Positions 1 to 10,640 of a stretch of 64,000 nucleotides of DNA are shown piece by piece. The DNA is taken from contig OU015494.1 of NCBI GenBank assembly GCA_907164885.2, positions 1,077,768 to 1,141,767 on the forward strand, written 5' to 3'. This DNA is from Dolomedes plantarius (Eukaryota; Arthropoda; Arachnida; Araneae; Dolomedidae). The first letter of the stretch is position 1. Each line of letters starts with the position of its first letter. The position numbers and the translations under genes are program-made. The notes beneath the pieces are model-generated. The model searched no databases. It worked only from the letters and a program-made list of their open reading frames with translations, and was not told where the DNA came from.

Positions 1-528
1 GGAATTAATCGATTCGGCTGAATGTTTCGAAATTAAATCTTGGTTATTACACACCGAAATTAATTCCTCCTCTTTCAAACTTAATTCATACACCAACGTA
101 TCGTTTATCACAAATGGATTTCGAATCGAATGAAATTTTTTTAAGTTTGGAAAGTAAGGAACAATTATTTGCTCTAGTATTGTCAAATGATCAAGAACTA
201 TTTCATGAATAATTTTGTAACAGTCTTTTGGAATTGACGCAAACTTTTCTAAACTACCTTCTTATACTATATTCTCCTATAATAAAAAAAATTGAGGAAA
301 TTTATCGGTTGAGTTTAAAATATTTTCTTTCAGCCTTTGCACACTTGTATTTATGTTGCTAAATATAGCAAAAATATCAGATAAGTAAGGTAGAGTGCTT
401 TTCCCGCAATATCAGTTGTTTTGCCGATTTGTAGAGCAACGTAAAAAGTCTTCATTTCACTTATGTTTTGAAATTCGCAGTGGCGGCACATTCCAAGAAT
501 CTCGCGGCACAATGGTTGAGAATCACTG
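1..528 (-). mobile_element. hAT transposon remnant (ZBED5/FAM200-like), 5' end plus transposase C-terminus
   Basis: Read on the minus strand, 420 down to 1 translates into a hAT transposase C-terminal region of the vertebrate ZBED5/FAM200 type. The stretch LSDIFAIFSNINTSVQRLKE matches that family's segment before the dimerisation domain; further on come a NPF motif and the acidic EEELI block. One in-frame stop lies near 275. The outer end at 524-528 reads CAGTG on the minus strand, followed by a TTCTCAACC-type terminus, the classic hAT inverted-repeat start. Because this 5' terminus lies only about 100 bp from C-terminal coding sequence, most of the transposase is missing by internal deletion. 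The 3' end lies outside the window. Family assignment is from memory of hAT domains; non-functionality is directly visible. Confidence 0.7.
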
Positions 529-530
529 GA

Positions 531-683
531 CTACGCCATGAATATGGTGGCTGTAGCACTCAGTAAACCAAACCTACCTCTGGGTGTATGGAACTCGTAG
601 GCGCACATGGCTTACTGTTACCTCACTGGGGTCCGTCAACCGCCGGCTACGCCATAAGTATGCTGGCTGTAGCAATCAGTAAA
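531..683. repeat. Spaced direct repeat pair, about 37 bp, 116 bp apart
   Basis: The segment starting CTACGCCAT at 531 and ending CTCAGTAAA near 567 is repeated at 647-683 with a few mismatches (GAATATGGTGGCTGTAGCAC against AAGTATGCTGGCTGTAGCAA). It lies directly outside the hAT terminus. The sequence between the copies is not itself repeated. Confidence 0.6.
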
Positions 684-759
684 ATACAACACTCCCCTTT
701 ATAAGGAAATATTAACATACCATTTTAAGTAGGAGGCGAATATATTGCCGTGACTGCTT

Positions 760-1583
760 TCAAAAATTGGCGAAACAAATTAGCTGCATTTTTGTGCTTC
801 CTCCTCCAGATGTATTCCGAAAGGTAAGAATCAAATTCTTCCGAGTACTCTGCAAACTCTTCTTAATAGCGCTCCACGTGCCTTCTGTTGAGTTGCTATG
901 TGCACCTGTCTCTGGATCTTTAAAATGCAGACTTTGATTTACTCGAAGGTTCACGAAGCATTCGGATGAATGACAATCGTACGCCTTCTAGCAGTCTGAT
1001 ATTATAGTAATTCCAGGGAAAAATTAACTAAAACCTCTTTTGATCTACTTTCAACCACAGAAAATAACATTTTCCAGATTCCCTCTCCTCTCCACCAAAT
1101 ATCCATTTTCCTTCAACTTTCTTGCCTCTATTAAATGTTAGTTTCCCAAACTTGCATTCACCTATTTCCACTTTTATACCACATCCACCAGTTTTTTCGT
1201 TCTCACACAGACAATCGTCAACACGAACTTTCCGGCAAAAATTCATCCAATCACACATAGTACGATTGCTCACTTTCAGCTCTCTTTCGATATTTTCACT
1301 TATAAACCCACATGTACGTCATTTTCAAAATAACATTCAACGAGAGCTTGCTTTCACTGAACCGAGACCTACGAATAAAATGTGCATTTTCTCCAAACAC
1401 ACGACACAGGCATTCAAACCCATCCGAAATATTCTTTCGTTCACACATCTCCATTTTTCTATTACACCTCTCCCATTCCAAAGCTCTCGATATTAAACCA
1501 TTCTCTATACAAAAATCAATCACATACCTGGTTCCCATAAAATCCATTCGAAACAACACTCTCAAATCAATGACGCCACTCAT
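760..1583 (-). pseudogene. Broken Merlin / ISXO2-like (IS1595-type) DDE transposase
   Basis: Three consecutive minus-strand open segments form one transposase. 1583-1296 is the N-terminal part with the zinc-ribbon-like cysteines (CNRKMEMC). 1273-1028 holds the first catalytic block. 954-760 is the C-terminal part with the ISXO2 signature HFKDPETGAHSNSTEGTWSA. Merlin transposases are the eukaryotic relatives of bacterial IS1595/IS1016 and use a D-D-E triad. Here the first catalytic block reads EIGECKFGK where the family has aspartate and serine (EIDESKFGK), so the first Asp is Gly. The second block, SDC*KAY, has a stop in place of the conserved Trp. The Glu of TEGTW is kept. Frames change near 1285 and around 990. 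A dead copy; I could not define its inverted repeats. Confidence 0.8.
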
Positions 1584-1605
1584 TTTGCAACAAGCTACTC
1601 TCTAG

Positions 1606-2408
1606 AAGACACGAACACAAAATTTAACTTTAAGCGCCGCATTTAAAATTGTTCCATATCGCAAGTTTCTTCTAATTTGTCAGGATAAATCACCTGACAA
1701 AATCATGTGATATATGCGTCACGAAATAGTCACCTAACAAACACGTCAGAAACTTGCAGCAATAACAACATTGGCGCCATTATCGCCGCAGCTTGGCGAC
1801 CGTATCATGACCGCATCATGTTCTTCATATTAGCCGAGAGGGGGATACGCTAATGTCAATGAAAGCTTGAGAAAACAACGTTCAAGAAAAGACAACGTCC
1901 AGCTTTGATTTTTGCTTGGAATAAATCAAGAGAAGCCAGTACCGAATGCTTACAATCTTTAACAGTTTTAAGAAAAACAATTATTATTGCAGTCTCTTCT
2001 TTTTCCATTGGTAACACTGCAATTAACAAGCGATTATTCTAGCAAATAAAATCATTTAAAACTTAGCAGGATATCCATCATTTCATACAAACAAGTTTAC
2101 AGAAATAAATCTAAATAGCATAGACACAGGCAAATCATTCCTTTTGTTTTTCTAAACTGTCTTATTTAAGGGATTTTCCGTTTCAAACGCTCCCCTATGG
2201 ATAACATGAATTTGAGGTGAAACACACTTGTGCTTGGAAAAAATGGATTTCCATTCAGTTCAGTATTATAGTCATGGGTTTAGGTTGGATTCTTATTACA
2301 AGCTTTCCGGTATCTATTGCGGACAAAGCAATTCCACCTGCGAAATGACACTATTTAGTATTGACTGGCACATTAGATGTACTTGACTGCACTATAATGA
2401 TGCGCCTT
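1606..2408. other. Non-coding stretch, no assignable feature
   Basis: AT-rich sequence with no convincing ORF. A small inverted repeat, GTCAGG...CCTGAC, lies at 1679-1698. It may include the 5' flank of the Merlin element, but no terminal repeat was found. Confidence 0.5.
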
Positions 2409-3339
2409 CGAATATATAAAAAGGTCATAAAAATATGAAAAGGTTAAGGTGATCGAAGACTGTCATCATAACATTTATTTGATAAATTTGGAAACAATGT
2501 CTGAAAGCGGTACGATAATTAAAGAACGGACCGGTCCTGTGTGATGTAACGTATTCAATAGTCTTACGGCGGCGGTCAACTTGGGGGATTGATCGCCAGA
2601 CAAGATTAAAGCGAGGATGTCGCCGGGGTTTGACATACGACAATGGACATTGTTTTCGGATTTACAACGGCGGCATGTGAAAACCACGGGCGTCGTAGGA
2701 GGTTGTTGCAAGCTTGTTTTCCGTGGGGGCGTACGATAGTTGAGCAGGGGCGGCAATTTAAATGATGGTGGAGTAAAACAAGCGAATGAGATGTTGGCAG
2801 GATCGGGAATGGAGGAAATGGTAATTCGAAGAGGGAGCCAAGGAAGAAGAATGGGCTTCAAAATAATATAAATTGAGGAGTTTGAAAAAACTCAGGAGCT
2901 CTTTCTCTCTCTCACCCTCTCCCCCTCTCTCGAAGATAGCTACTTCTACGATCTCTCAGGGAGAGACATTTTTCTTGGTTTTTGGCGTATCGGGTGGACG
3001 AGAGTTCCCCGTTGACTTATTAGTTTGGTGTGCCACGACGGTGGGAAGATATTTTAAATTCCCCAAATATACTTTGCGAAGTGAAATATTGGTGTGTGTG
3101 CTCGAGTTGATTAAAAGGCGGCAGCAAACTCCCCGGCCATAGAAGCAAGAGTTCCCCGGCCCACAATTAGAAGTAGATCTACAAGTGCACCGAAATACAA
3201 CGCATCGAGTTAGTCCTAACACTTCGTTTTGTTAAGATCAGACATTTTCTTTTGGTAGATGTTTTGATTTTGTTTTAGATTTTGGGTTTACGAATAGGTG
3301 TGGAAATAATTGATAGGAGAATTAATTGGTATTAGATGT
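2409..3339. other. Unassigned region with TATA-like motif; host site of the BEL/Pao insertion
   Basis: ATATATAAAAAGG at about 2413-2425 on the plus strand looks like a TATA box, and a pyrimidine-rich CTCTCTCTCACCCTC tract lies at 2899-2935. Together they look like the leader of an LTR element or a gene, but no partner LTR or coding exon is visible. A minus-strand ORF at 2475-2861 (128 codons, proline-rich, with a CRRC plus C cluster) matches nothing I know. The BEL/Pao element beginning at 3340 interrupts this sequence, which resumes at 9876. Confidence 0.3.
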
Positions 3340-3589
3340 TGGTCGCGTACACACAACTCTTAGGTAGACACAGTATAACACTAACGCAATGGACTGTAAC
3401 TCGTTTATTATAGCTTTCAAAAAAACCACATCGGCACACATTGAGAAATTAGAAAGTCACAGTCAAGGTCGCACTAAATACACATCACATAGCAACGAGT
3501 GACGTACGCTCGCGTCACGGGTATATAAACATAAGATAACAGAGCCGCCTCTCGGCGAATTTAGTACAGAGGGGGCGCGTGCGTCAACA
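3340..3589 (-). repeat. BEL/Pao 3' LTR (250 bp)
   Basis: Direct copy of 9627-9875. It begins TGTTGACGCACGCGCCCC and ends with CGCGACCA on the minus strand. A GTATATAAAC motif lies inside (about 3520-3530, plus-strand reading). Differences from the other LTR include an extra A in the A-run near 3425 and a handful of transitions. Confidence 0.9.
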
Positions 3590-3680
3590 TTCTCCCTGCG
3601 TTGATATGTTATAGACATTCAAAAATAACCACAAAATATCACAACTTTTAAAATGATTATAAACACAGTACACAATAATT

Positions 3681-4557
3681 TCAGTCTGGCATTGGCAATA
3701 CACACACACGTGAGATGGCTCGCTTGTACACGCCATATTGTGTTCTCACTTTCACGACCCTCCCTAAGTTATCATTACCATAGTACAGTTCTATTATTCT
3801 TCCCAAAGGCCACTTGAAGGTAGGCATGTTATCCTCTACGAGTACGACTAGGTCACCGATCCTCACATTATTCTTTCGAAATCTCCACTTGTTACATTGT
3901 TGTAATTCGCTTAGGTAGTTACGATGCCATTTACTCCAAATGAGTTGTACCAGACGGGTCACCCTTTGCCATCTTTTTAAGGCATTCTCGTTCAATTTAG
4001 TTAGATCAGGTTCAATGATGGAATTAATTGACCTGCCTATGAGAAAGTGGGCCGGAGTTAATGCTCCTAAATCATCTTCACTACTAGATAAAGGGCACAG
4101 GGGTCTGGAATTTAGAACTCCCTCAATTTGGACACTTACAGAAAAAAGCTCTTCGTATGTCAAATTTGCCCCGCTCACGACTCTTTTAAAATGTTTATTT
4201 TACAGATTTTACCTCAGCTTCCCACAAGCCACCGAAGGAAGGCGCTCTCGGAGGGATAAACTTCCACTCAATTCCCTCGATAGATAGAAAGCCTGCAAGC
4301 TGCTCGTTTGGCTCTTTAACAAGTTTCAAGAGCCTCTTAAATTCCTGGTTTGCCCCAACAAAGTTTTTGCCATTATCCGAGTATAATTTGGCACACTCGC
4401 CTCTACGGCCAAAAAATCTCTTTAGGGTAGCTATGAAGGCTTCAGATGTGAGGTCTGATACAATTTCTACATGCACCGCCTTAGTTACAAAACAAACAAA
4501 TATGCATATGTATATTTTGTGCAGGATACCTTTTCTTTGGTTACGATATCTGACCAA
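3681..4557 (-). pseudogene. BEL/Pao integrase catalytic core and C-terminal (DUF5641-like) domain
   Basis: The 4557-4195 segment continues the integrase begun upstream: YSDNGKNF supplies the second catalytic Asp, and PSFGGLWEAEVKSVK the Glu of the D-D-35-E triad. The 4178-3681 segment is the BEL-type C-terminal domain, with LNSRPL, LTPAHFLIG and a WPLGRI block ending in CVLP. A frame change near 4185-4195 separates the two, and another near 4545-4557, within a seven-base A-run, separates this part from the first catalytic Asp upstream. The minus-strand stop at 3681 lies 92 bp from the 3' LTR, as expected for the last domain of pol. Confidence 0.88.
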
Positions 4558-6424
4558 AAAAAGGGCAACAAAAATCTACACTAGAGCAGTTAAAGGGACA
4601 ATCGGGAACTACTCTGTCCCGGGGTAGATTACCCATTAACTGGGACGTCACATTTGGTTTCATTTTAAAGCAGATCATACACTCATGTACTATTTTTCTG
4701 CACAGAGAACGACCGTTCAAAGGCCAAAACTTTTCTCTTACACAGTGGAGAAGTGTAGAGACACCAATATGTAGATTTTTCTTATGAAAATACATAACTA
4801 TTTGATTTGTCACCTTATGATTACTCGGTAAGATTGCGGGGTATTTGTTATCATACAGCAGATCCGAATTACCCAGGCGTCCACCTACCCGCACTACACC
4901 ATTACTATCAAGAAAAGGATTTAAATTTCTTAACTTACTGTTAGGTAGGACGCTTTTCTGGCTTTGGAGGTTCCGAATCTCAGCGGAAAAGACCTCCTCT
5001 TGTACCATTCGAATCAACCATTTTTCAGCTTGATCCAACTCTGAGGAGCCAAGCGGGCCAGACTCTTTTACATTACACTGTTTCACATTATTTGCAAATC
5101 TTGATACATAGCTAAATATATAAAGGACAATTACATAATTATTACTCTTGCACACTAAATCAGATAATAAAGATAATTCCCTACTTATAGACATAAAAAC
5201 ACTAAACATCGTCATATCAGACTCCAAGTTCAGTTTTAGTTCACATGAATACTCAGAATCATTCATCAGGGTTGAACTGAGCTGTCCACTGGACGTCTCA
5301 CCTCGCTGAAGGAATGGTGAGCCATTCCACCACAGTTCAAGTTCGGGAAAGTTACAAGGGCCTAACGCACGCGAAATTACATCCGCAGGATTCAAAGCCG
5401 ATGGCACATGATTCCACTGACAGTTTTCTGTCAGCCGTTGCACTTTGGACACACGGTTGGCGATTAAGGTCTTGAGACGGTTTGAAGGTGTGTTCAGCCA
5501 CGCCAGGGCGATTGTAGAGTCTCTATGCAACACAACATCAATTTCCAATCGAAGAGTAGCACGGACTTTCTCCACAAGCTGAGCCAAAAGAAGGCAAGCG
5601 CAGAGTTCCAGCCGTGGAATAGAAATCACTCGAATGGGTGCCACGCGGTACTTGCTTGCCAAAATAGTAGTTCTCGCTGCATCAGTTCGAGAGAAACACT
5701 GCAGGTATACGACAGCTCCATATGCTGCCTCGGAAGCATCTGCAAAGCATTGAAAGACGATTCTTATACAATCGTCAATCAGAATGTATCTCTCAACTTT
5801 CACATTCTCGATACATTTTAAGCTTGTGACAAATTTGTTCCACTCTTCGGCGATTGGATTGGGAAGCACATCATCCCAATCCAGCTTCTGCTGCCACAAC
5901 CGCTGCAGAAGGATCTTGGCTCTGGTTATCACTGGACCCAAGAAACCAAGGGGGTCATACAGTCTGGCGATCACACTTAGCACTTCACGCTTGGTGTATG
6001 ACGATCGATTTGAAATTGATACCCTGAAGACGAACTGGTCTTGCAAAGGCTTCCAGCTGATGCCCAACGTTTTCACAGACAACTCCGTGTCAACAGTGAA
6101 CGGATATTCGACGCCACATGACAACGAGCTGTTCAGCAAGTCAGGGGAATTCGAGGACCACTTGTGAAGAGTCATTCCGCACGACTGTAAGGCATCACGC
6201 AGCTGTGATTGTAGCTCTCAGGCAGTCTCCAGATCAGGTACCCCAGTCACGATGTCGTCCATGTCGGTATCGTGCAGCAGAACCTCAGAAGCCAGAGGAA
6301 ATCTCGATTTCTCATCCTTGGATAGTTGCTGCAGGGTCCTTATGGCAAGGAAGGGTGCATTAGACGGGCCATAAGTGACGGTTTTCAAACGGTAAGTTAA
6401 AATCTCCTCGTTGGCTCCAGTCTT
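4541..6424 (-). pseudogene. BEL/Pao reverse transcriptase palm/thumb, RNase H and integrase N-terminus
   Basis: The open segment 6175-4541 (544 codons) follows the RT catalytic region (6424-6176, interrupted by a TAG near 6218), which has the D-x-D-D box as DMDDIVTG. It contains the BEL thumb block (SVIARLYDPLGFLGP), RNase H residues in FADASEAAYGA, RLELCACLLLAQLV and DSTIALAWL, and the integrase HHCC-type region with CMICFK. Its last residues include SVDFCCPF, the first integrase Asp. It reads into a frameshift at the A-run near 4550. Expected activities are cDNA synthesis, RNA-strand removal and integration in a cytoplasmic particle; this copy cannot make an intact polyprotein. Confidence 0.9.
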
Positions 6425-7481
6425 TCACACTATTCTCTGAAGATTCCGTTGTTCTGGATTGATGAGTATCAGCCGATACATTTTCTGAATGTCTGTAGTG
6501 AAGGCATACCTGTGTCTCCGAAACCGGGTAATTGTCCCGAAGACGTCCTCAGTGACTTCTCCCTTCACCAGAACGTCATTCAGACTCATGCCTGTTGTGG
6601 TGGGTGATGAAGCATTAAAGACAACTCTCAGCTTAGTTGTCAATTTATCAGGGCGTAGAACGCCATGATGGGGTATGTAGTAGTGTATGGGCGGTTCACA
6701 TGACTCAACAACTTTCTCCATATGGCTTAATTCCTCATACTCCCTCAAAAAAATCCGTATACAACGACAAACACTCGAATTCCCTAGACAGGCGCTTCCA
6801 CAACGAATTAAGCCGCCTCACAGCAATGTCTTTAGAATTTCCTAAGCACGACGGATCCTTACTCATGGGCATTGCTACTACATATCTACCCTCTTCATCT
6901 GTTCTATGGGTACGCACGAAGTGATCCTCACTCAACGATGCCTCTGTATTCTCTGACCGTTCCATACCAACATTTTCAATTTCCCAAAATTGTTTCAATG
7001 TTTTATTTAAGTCATCATCAAGGATTAACCCACAATGAACGCGATCATTCACTACCTGATCAACACTCCCACTTGAAACGTAACCAAATACCATATTCTG
7101 CAACAATAACTGCGAATTTTGAGCATAGATTTGTCCTGGCCTCAACAATTCATAAAAAATCTCTGCACCTAGCAACATGTCAATTTGACCTGGATCATTG
7201 AAACTATAATCAGCTAATGATACGAATTCTGACACGTCAACACACATATCCATTATCCTTCTTGGAATGAGATCGGTTATTTTGTTGACCACTAATAGGG
7301 ACAATTCCCTTTCGTAACTCTTATCCCTGTTCGCCACCGAGGTCTTAACACACCTATTAACAACCATTGTTGCGTCATTAACACATGAAACCACAGTATT
7401 TATTTTCTCCAATTTTAATTGCAACCTTTCCGCGCACGCCTTAGTACACAGGCATGATTGGGAACCGACATCCAGGAGACA
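6425..7481 (-). pseudogene. BEL/Pao aspartic protease (DUF1758-like) and N-terminal reverse transcriptase
   Basis: 7481-6735 covers the protease region. The active-site block reads LLDVGSQSCL (about 7450-7480), where family members usually have D-S-G-S, so one active-site residue differs. A stop (WIEV*CLL) separates it from the zinc-knuckle segment. 6748-6425 is the RT N-terminal half, with LRVVFNAS and a catalytic-Asp block TTDIQKMYRLI. The two segments overlap by a frameshift at a seven-base A-run near 6747-6753. RT ends in a stop at 6425 just before the D-D box region. Confidence 0.85.
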
Positions 7482-8051
7482 TCACACTTCGATCCATTCT
7501 GAATACTTGTTTTTAACTAGTGCACGAACAGTACTCAACAACACATTTTTTCTTTTATTTTTCTCAAAACTAGTTGCGACTATTTGGGGTTGGGAAACCA
7601 CTTCTGCCTCACCTCCCCTTGCGCTCTGTTGCAGAGGAGCATTTGTTTGAGAATTAGGGTTGCCGGAAAATGAATTATGGTCACGCGGAAAATGAATCAT
7701 CCTATTATGAGGTTGACCACAGAAACAGTTTCTTTCTGAATCGCATTCACGAAGTTCGTGTGGAAGAAAGCAACGAAAGCACAATTTATTCTTCTTTACT
7801 TCATCCGCTCTTTCCCAAACTGATAGCCTCTTAAATTTGGGACACGTATAAAAAGGATGAAACGCATTTTTACACAAAACACAAACTGCACCTTTTTCTG
7901 CAGACACAAATACTTTCGATATATTCCTATCTACACGCTAATTAGAATTTTTCTGCCATTTGTATCCTCGACATCCTTTTGTTTCCCCTACATTTCTACA
8001 GGTAAACTCATTTTTACATTTACCTCTCGACGATAAGTAAATATCACACTC
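7482..8051 (-). pseudogene. BEL/Pao gag C-terminus with zinc knuckle
   Basis: The segment 7907-7482 contains CVLCKNAFHPFYTC, a knuckle CFRCFLPHELREC (C-x2-C-x3-H-x4-C) and a following CFCGQPHNRMIH block, the usual BEL/Pao tail that binds element RNA. Between 8051 and 7908 the frame is open apart from two stops (about 8057 and 7939), so it is continuous with the upstream gag. Confidence 0.8.
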
Positions 8052-9023
8052 TCAACCAAGCTGCTGAGGTGTGAAAAAGGTCAGACCCTGCTTTACCCCA
8101 ATGCGAGTCATTAATTGTCGATCAAGAGTTTCGAAGATCTTATCCGAAACTATTAGCTCGCACAGGGATTTGAATTCGGTCACCTTGCGCAACTGACAAT
8201 AATAGTCAAACGATGCACACAACCGAGAAACAAATTGCACATAGGTCTCAGATGGCAACTTCTGGGCCTTTTTAAAGTTATTCCAACATTCCTGGGGGGT
8301 GGGTTCAAACTCCTTCAATACTAAACCTTTTATCTTCTCATAATCGACTAAGTCCTCCTGATTCACATACACTAGCAAGTTATTTACTTTTTCACCCAAA
8401 ATATTCAACAGAATCTCGGCTTTTAATTCATTAGGAACAGTTTTAGCTTGAAATGCCTTTTCTAAAGAAGGGAAAAACAGATTAAATGATTCTGATTTAA
8501 CAGGTACTGGAATAGTCAAGGTTTTAACACTACTGATTAATCGTTCCAGATTATCAGTTGAAGGGGTCGGTTCTATGTCGTCTGCAGTTAGGGACGTGTT
8601 AGTCGAATTCCCTTTCACGTTCGCAATTTCTAGCTGCTTTTGTAATTGGGCCAATTTTAATCTTTCTTATTGTATTTTTGTTTCACTAGCTTCCTTATCC
8701 AATTTTTCCCTATCCAATTTATCCTTCCTTTCCAATTTTTCCCAATCCAATTTCTCCTTCCTTTCCAATTTTTCCCTATCCAATTTCTCCTTCCTTTCCT
8801 GTTTTTCCCTATCCAATTTCTCCTTCCTTTTCTCTAAAATATTATCAATAAGACCACGCAGAAATTCACTATCGTTTTTGTACACATCACTAGATTCAAT
8901 TAATTTCTTCAGCTGTACTACTTTAGCATTATCCGGTATCGTTAAACCCAATTCATCCGCAACCTGAATCAGCTCATCCTTTCTTAAGTTCAGTTTGACC
9001 GCCATTATTGAAATTAACGCCAA
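8052..9023 (-). pseudogene. BEL/Pao gag N-terminal and capsid-like region
   Basis: The ATG used by the ORF is at 9023; a second Met six codons later (MAVKLNLRKDEL) is a likely real start because this N-terminus resembles the gag at 55352 in the second LTR element. Residues 60-110 are a charged heptad-like repeat of EKLDRE/RKEKLD units, probably a coiled coil, encoded by 36 bp DNA repeats (8700-8830). One TAA at 8664-8666 breaks the frame; the 200-codon part beyond it has a capsid-like helical composition (FNLFFPSLEKAF, YVQFVSRL). The frame then ends in TGA near 8052. Confidence 0.8.
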
Positions 9024-9102
9024 ATTATTGAAATTAACGCCAACCTATTCACGAAACATTACACATTCACAATATACATCTCTAAAAGAATTTTGAAATA
9101 CT

Positions 9103-9395
9103 GCGAATAAAAGCACAAGAATACAACACCTCTAAAAATTATGCTAACATAAATACTGCGAATAAAGCACAAGATATACAACACATCTAAAAAGTTATAC
9201 TAATGCGAATAAAAGCACAACAAATACAATACATCTAAATGGTTCTACTAATGCGAATAAAAGCACAACAAATGCAATACATCTAAAATGTTATACTAAT
9301 GCGAATAAAAGCACAACAAATGTAATACATCTAAAATGTTATACTAATGCGAATAAAGCACAACAAATACAATACCTCTAAAAATTATGCTAGTG
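9103..9395. repeat. 48 bp tandem repeat, about six copies, in the BEL/Pao leader
   Basis: Units start GCGAATAAAAGCACAACAAA and end near ATACTAAT. The central copies are 48 bp and differ by one to three bases, and the outer copies are more diverged. The array lies between the 5' LTR (minus-strand sense) and the gag start. Confidence 0.9.
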
Positions 9396-9626
9396 CAAAC
9401 ACTGAACTTCAAAGCAATCCACACATGAAAACCGACTGCAATCACAATTTCAACACTATCTAGTACATAAGCAATTTTACCTCAAAGTCCGACATCTGAT
9501 TTGAGAATACTATCCGAGATACTAAACCACCACATATCACGCAATTGAAGAAATCACAATCCCGAATCGAAGCTTCTTAATCCATAGGTCGATGAATTTC
9601 CTCACGGTTCGAATAAGACCAAAATA

Positions 9627-9875
9627 TGGTCGCGTACACACAACTCTTAGGTAGACACAGTATAACACTAACGCAATGGACTGTAACTCGTTTATTATAG
9701 CTTTCAAAAAACCACATCGGCACACATTGAGAAATTAGAAAGTCACAGTCAAGGTCGCACTAAATACACATCACATAGCAACGAGTGGCGTACACTCGCG
9801 TCACAGGTATATAAACATAAGATAACAGAGCCGTCTCTCGGCGAATTTAATACAGAGGGGGCGCGTGCGTCAACA
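9627..9875 (-). repeat. BEL/Pao 5' LTR (249 bp)
   Basis: Direct copy of 3340-3589 and the 5' LTR for minus-strand transcription. It carries the same TATATAAAC-like element. It differs by a shorter A-run and a few substitutions (GGCGTACACTCGCGTCACAGG against GACGTACGCTCGCGTCACGGG). Confidence 0.9.
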
Positions 9876-10640
9876 GATATTTTTGGTTAGTTATTCTGTG
9901 CTCCCTTGCCTTGTTTTGAAAAGTAATCTTTTAGAACTATACTTTTTAGTTAAGAATTTGGTTTATGTATGGATAAGTGTTTTTTTTTACGAAAGTGTTT
10001 AAGATAAAATGTACAAATGTATAAAATTGTAAATAAATTAAGTTTAATTTAAATTTAAACTAACTCTCTGTTTTAATTGTTTTCAGTATTGTAGATGTGC
10101 TTTTTTAGTTTATTTGTTCGTCATTGCTTATTACGTCCTGAACTACGGGTTATTAACAAATAATTTAAAACACAACGCACCCAACTACCCCTTTATAAAT
10201 AATTAATGTACTACCCAACTAATTCACGTCCGATTAAATAACTTTGGACGAGCAATGTGACATCCACATTAGAAGTTTTGCTCATCAATTCAGCTATTTT
10301 GTTTCTCAAAGCTTTTACTAAATAAACAAATGATTATTCTGTTTGAGAAACATGCGATTGACATGGATTTTCAATCTCTCTTAATTACTTACTGAATTTC
10401 ATTGAATGGAGTCATTGGACAATTTTCGGTTAGCACTTTCTTCGTCAGAATATTTGTATGTACAACTGAATCGGAAACTCTTAATCAAAGCAGGAATAAA
10501 TAATAAAATGAAGGAACTTTTGGACAACTCACACGCCATCTTTAACTCTACAATCAATTCATCGTGGAACTGAAGAAGAGTTGATTACGTGGGAATTTTT
10601 GAATGCCGAATACGTTTATAATATTACTAATCTGAAAGTA
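9876..10640. other. Non-coding stretch, continuation of the 2.4-3.3 kb sequence
   Basis: AT-rich, with no ORF or repeat I can assign. It is the other side of the BEL/Pao insertion site. Confidence 0.5.

Larger units (their letters stand above)
3340..9875 (-). mobile_element. BEL/Pao LTR retrotransposon, complete length, mutated
   Basis: Two nearly identical direct repeats (3340-3589 and 9627-9875) bound a 6.5 kb unit whose minus strand encodes, in order, gag, zinc knuckle, aspartic protease, reverse transcriptase, RNase H and integrase. That is the BEL/Pao order, and DUF1758-type protease and DUF5641-like C-terminal segments are present. The LTRs start TGTTGACG and end CGACCA on the minus strand. 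Flanking pentamers are GATGT (left) and GATAT (right), a target duplication with one mismatch. By eye about seven differences separate the LTRs, so insertion is moderately recent. Every coding segment carries a frameshift or stop, several at A-runs. No convincing tRNA primer site was recognised next to the 5' LTR (right-hand copy). Confidence 0.9.

Noticed and set aside
1122..1605. Plus-strand ORFs of 97-124 codons
   Set aside because: They are antisense to the Merlin transposase segments.
9103..9395. Tandem repeats as a CRISPR array
   Set aside because: Units are contiguous without spacers and lie in a eukaryotic retrotransposon leader.
9603..9626. GGTTCGAATAAGACCA next to the BEL/Pao 5' LTR as primer-binding site
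   Set aside because: Too few bases between the T-loop-like part and CCA to be a tRNA 3' end.
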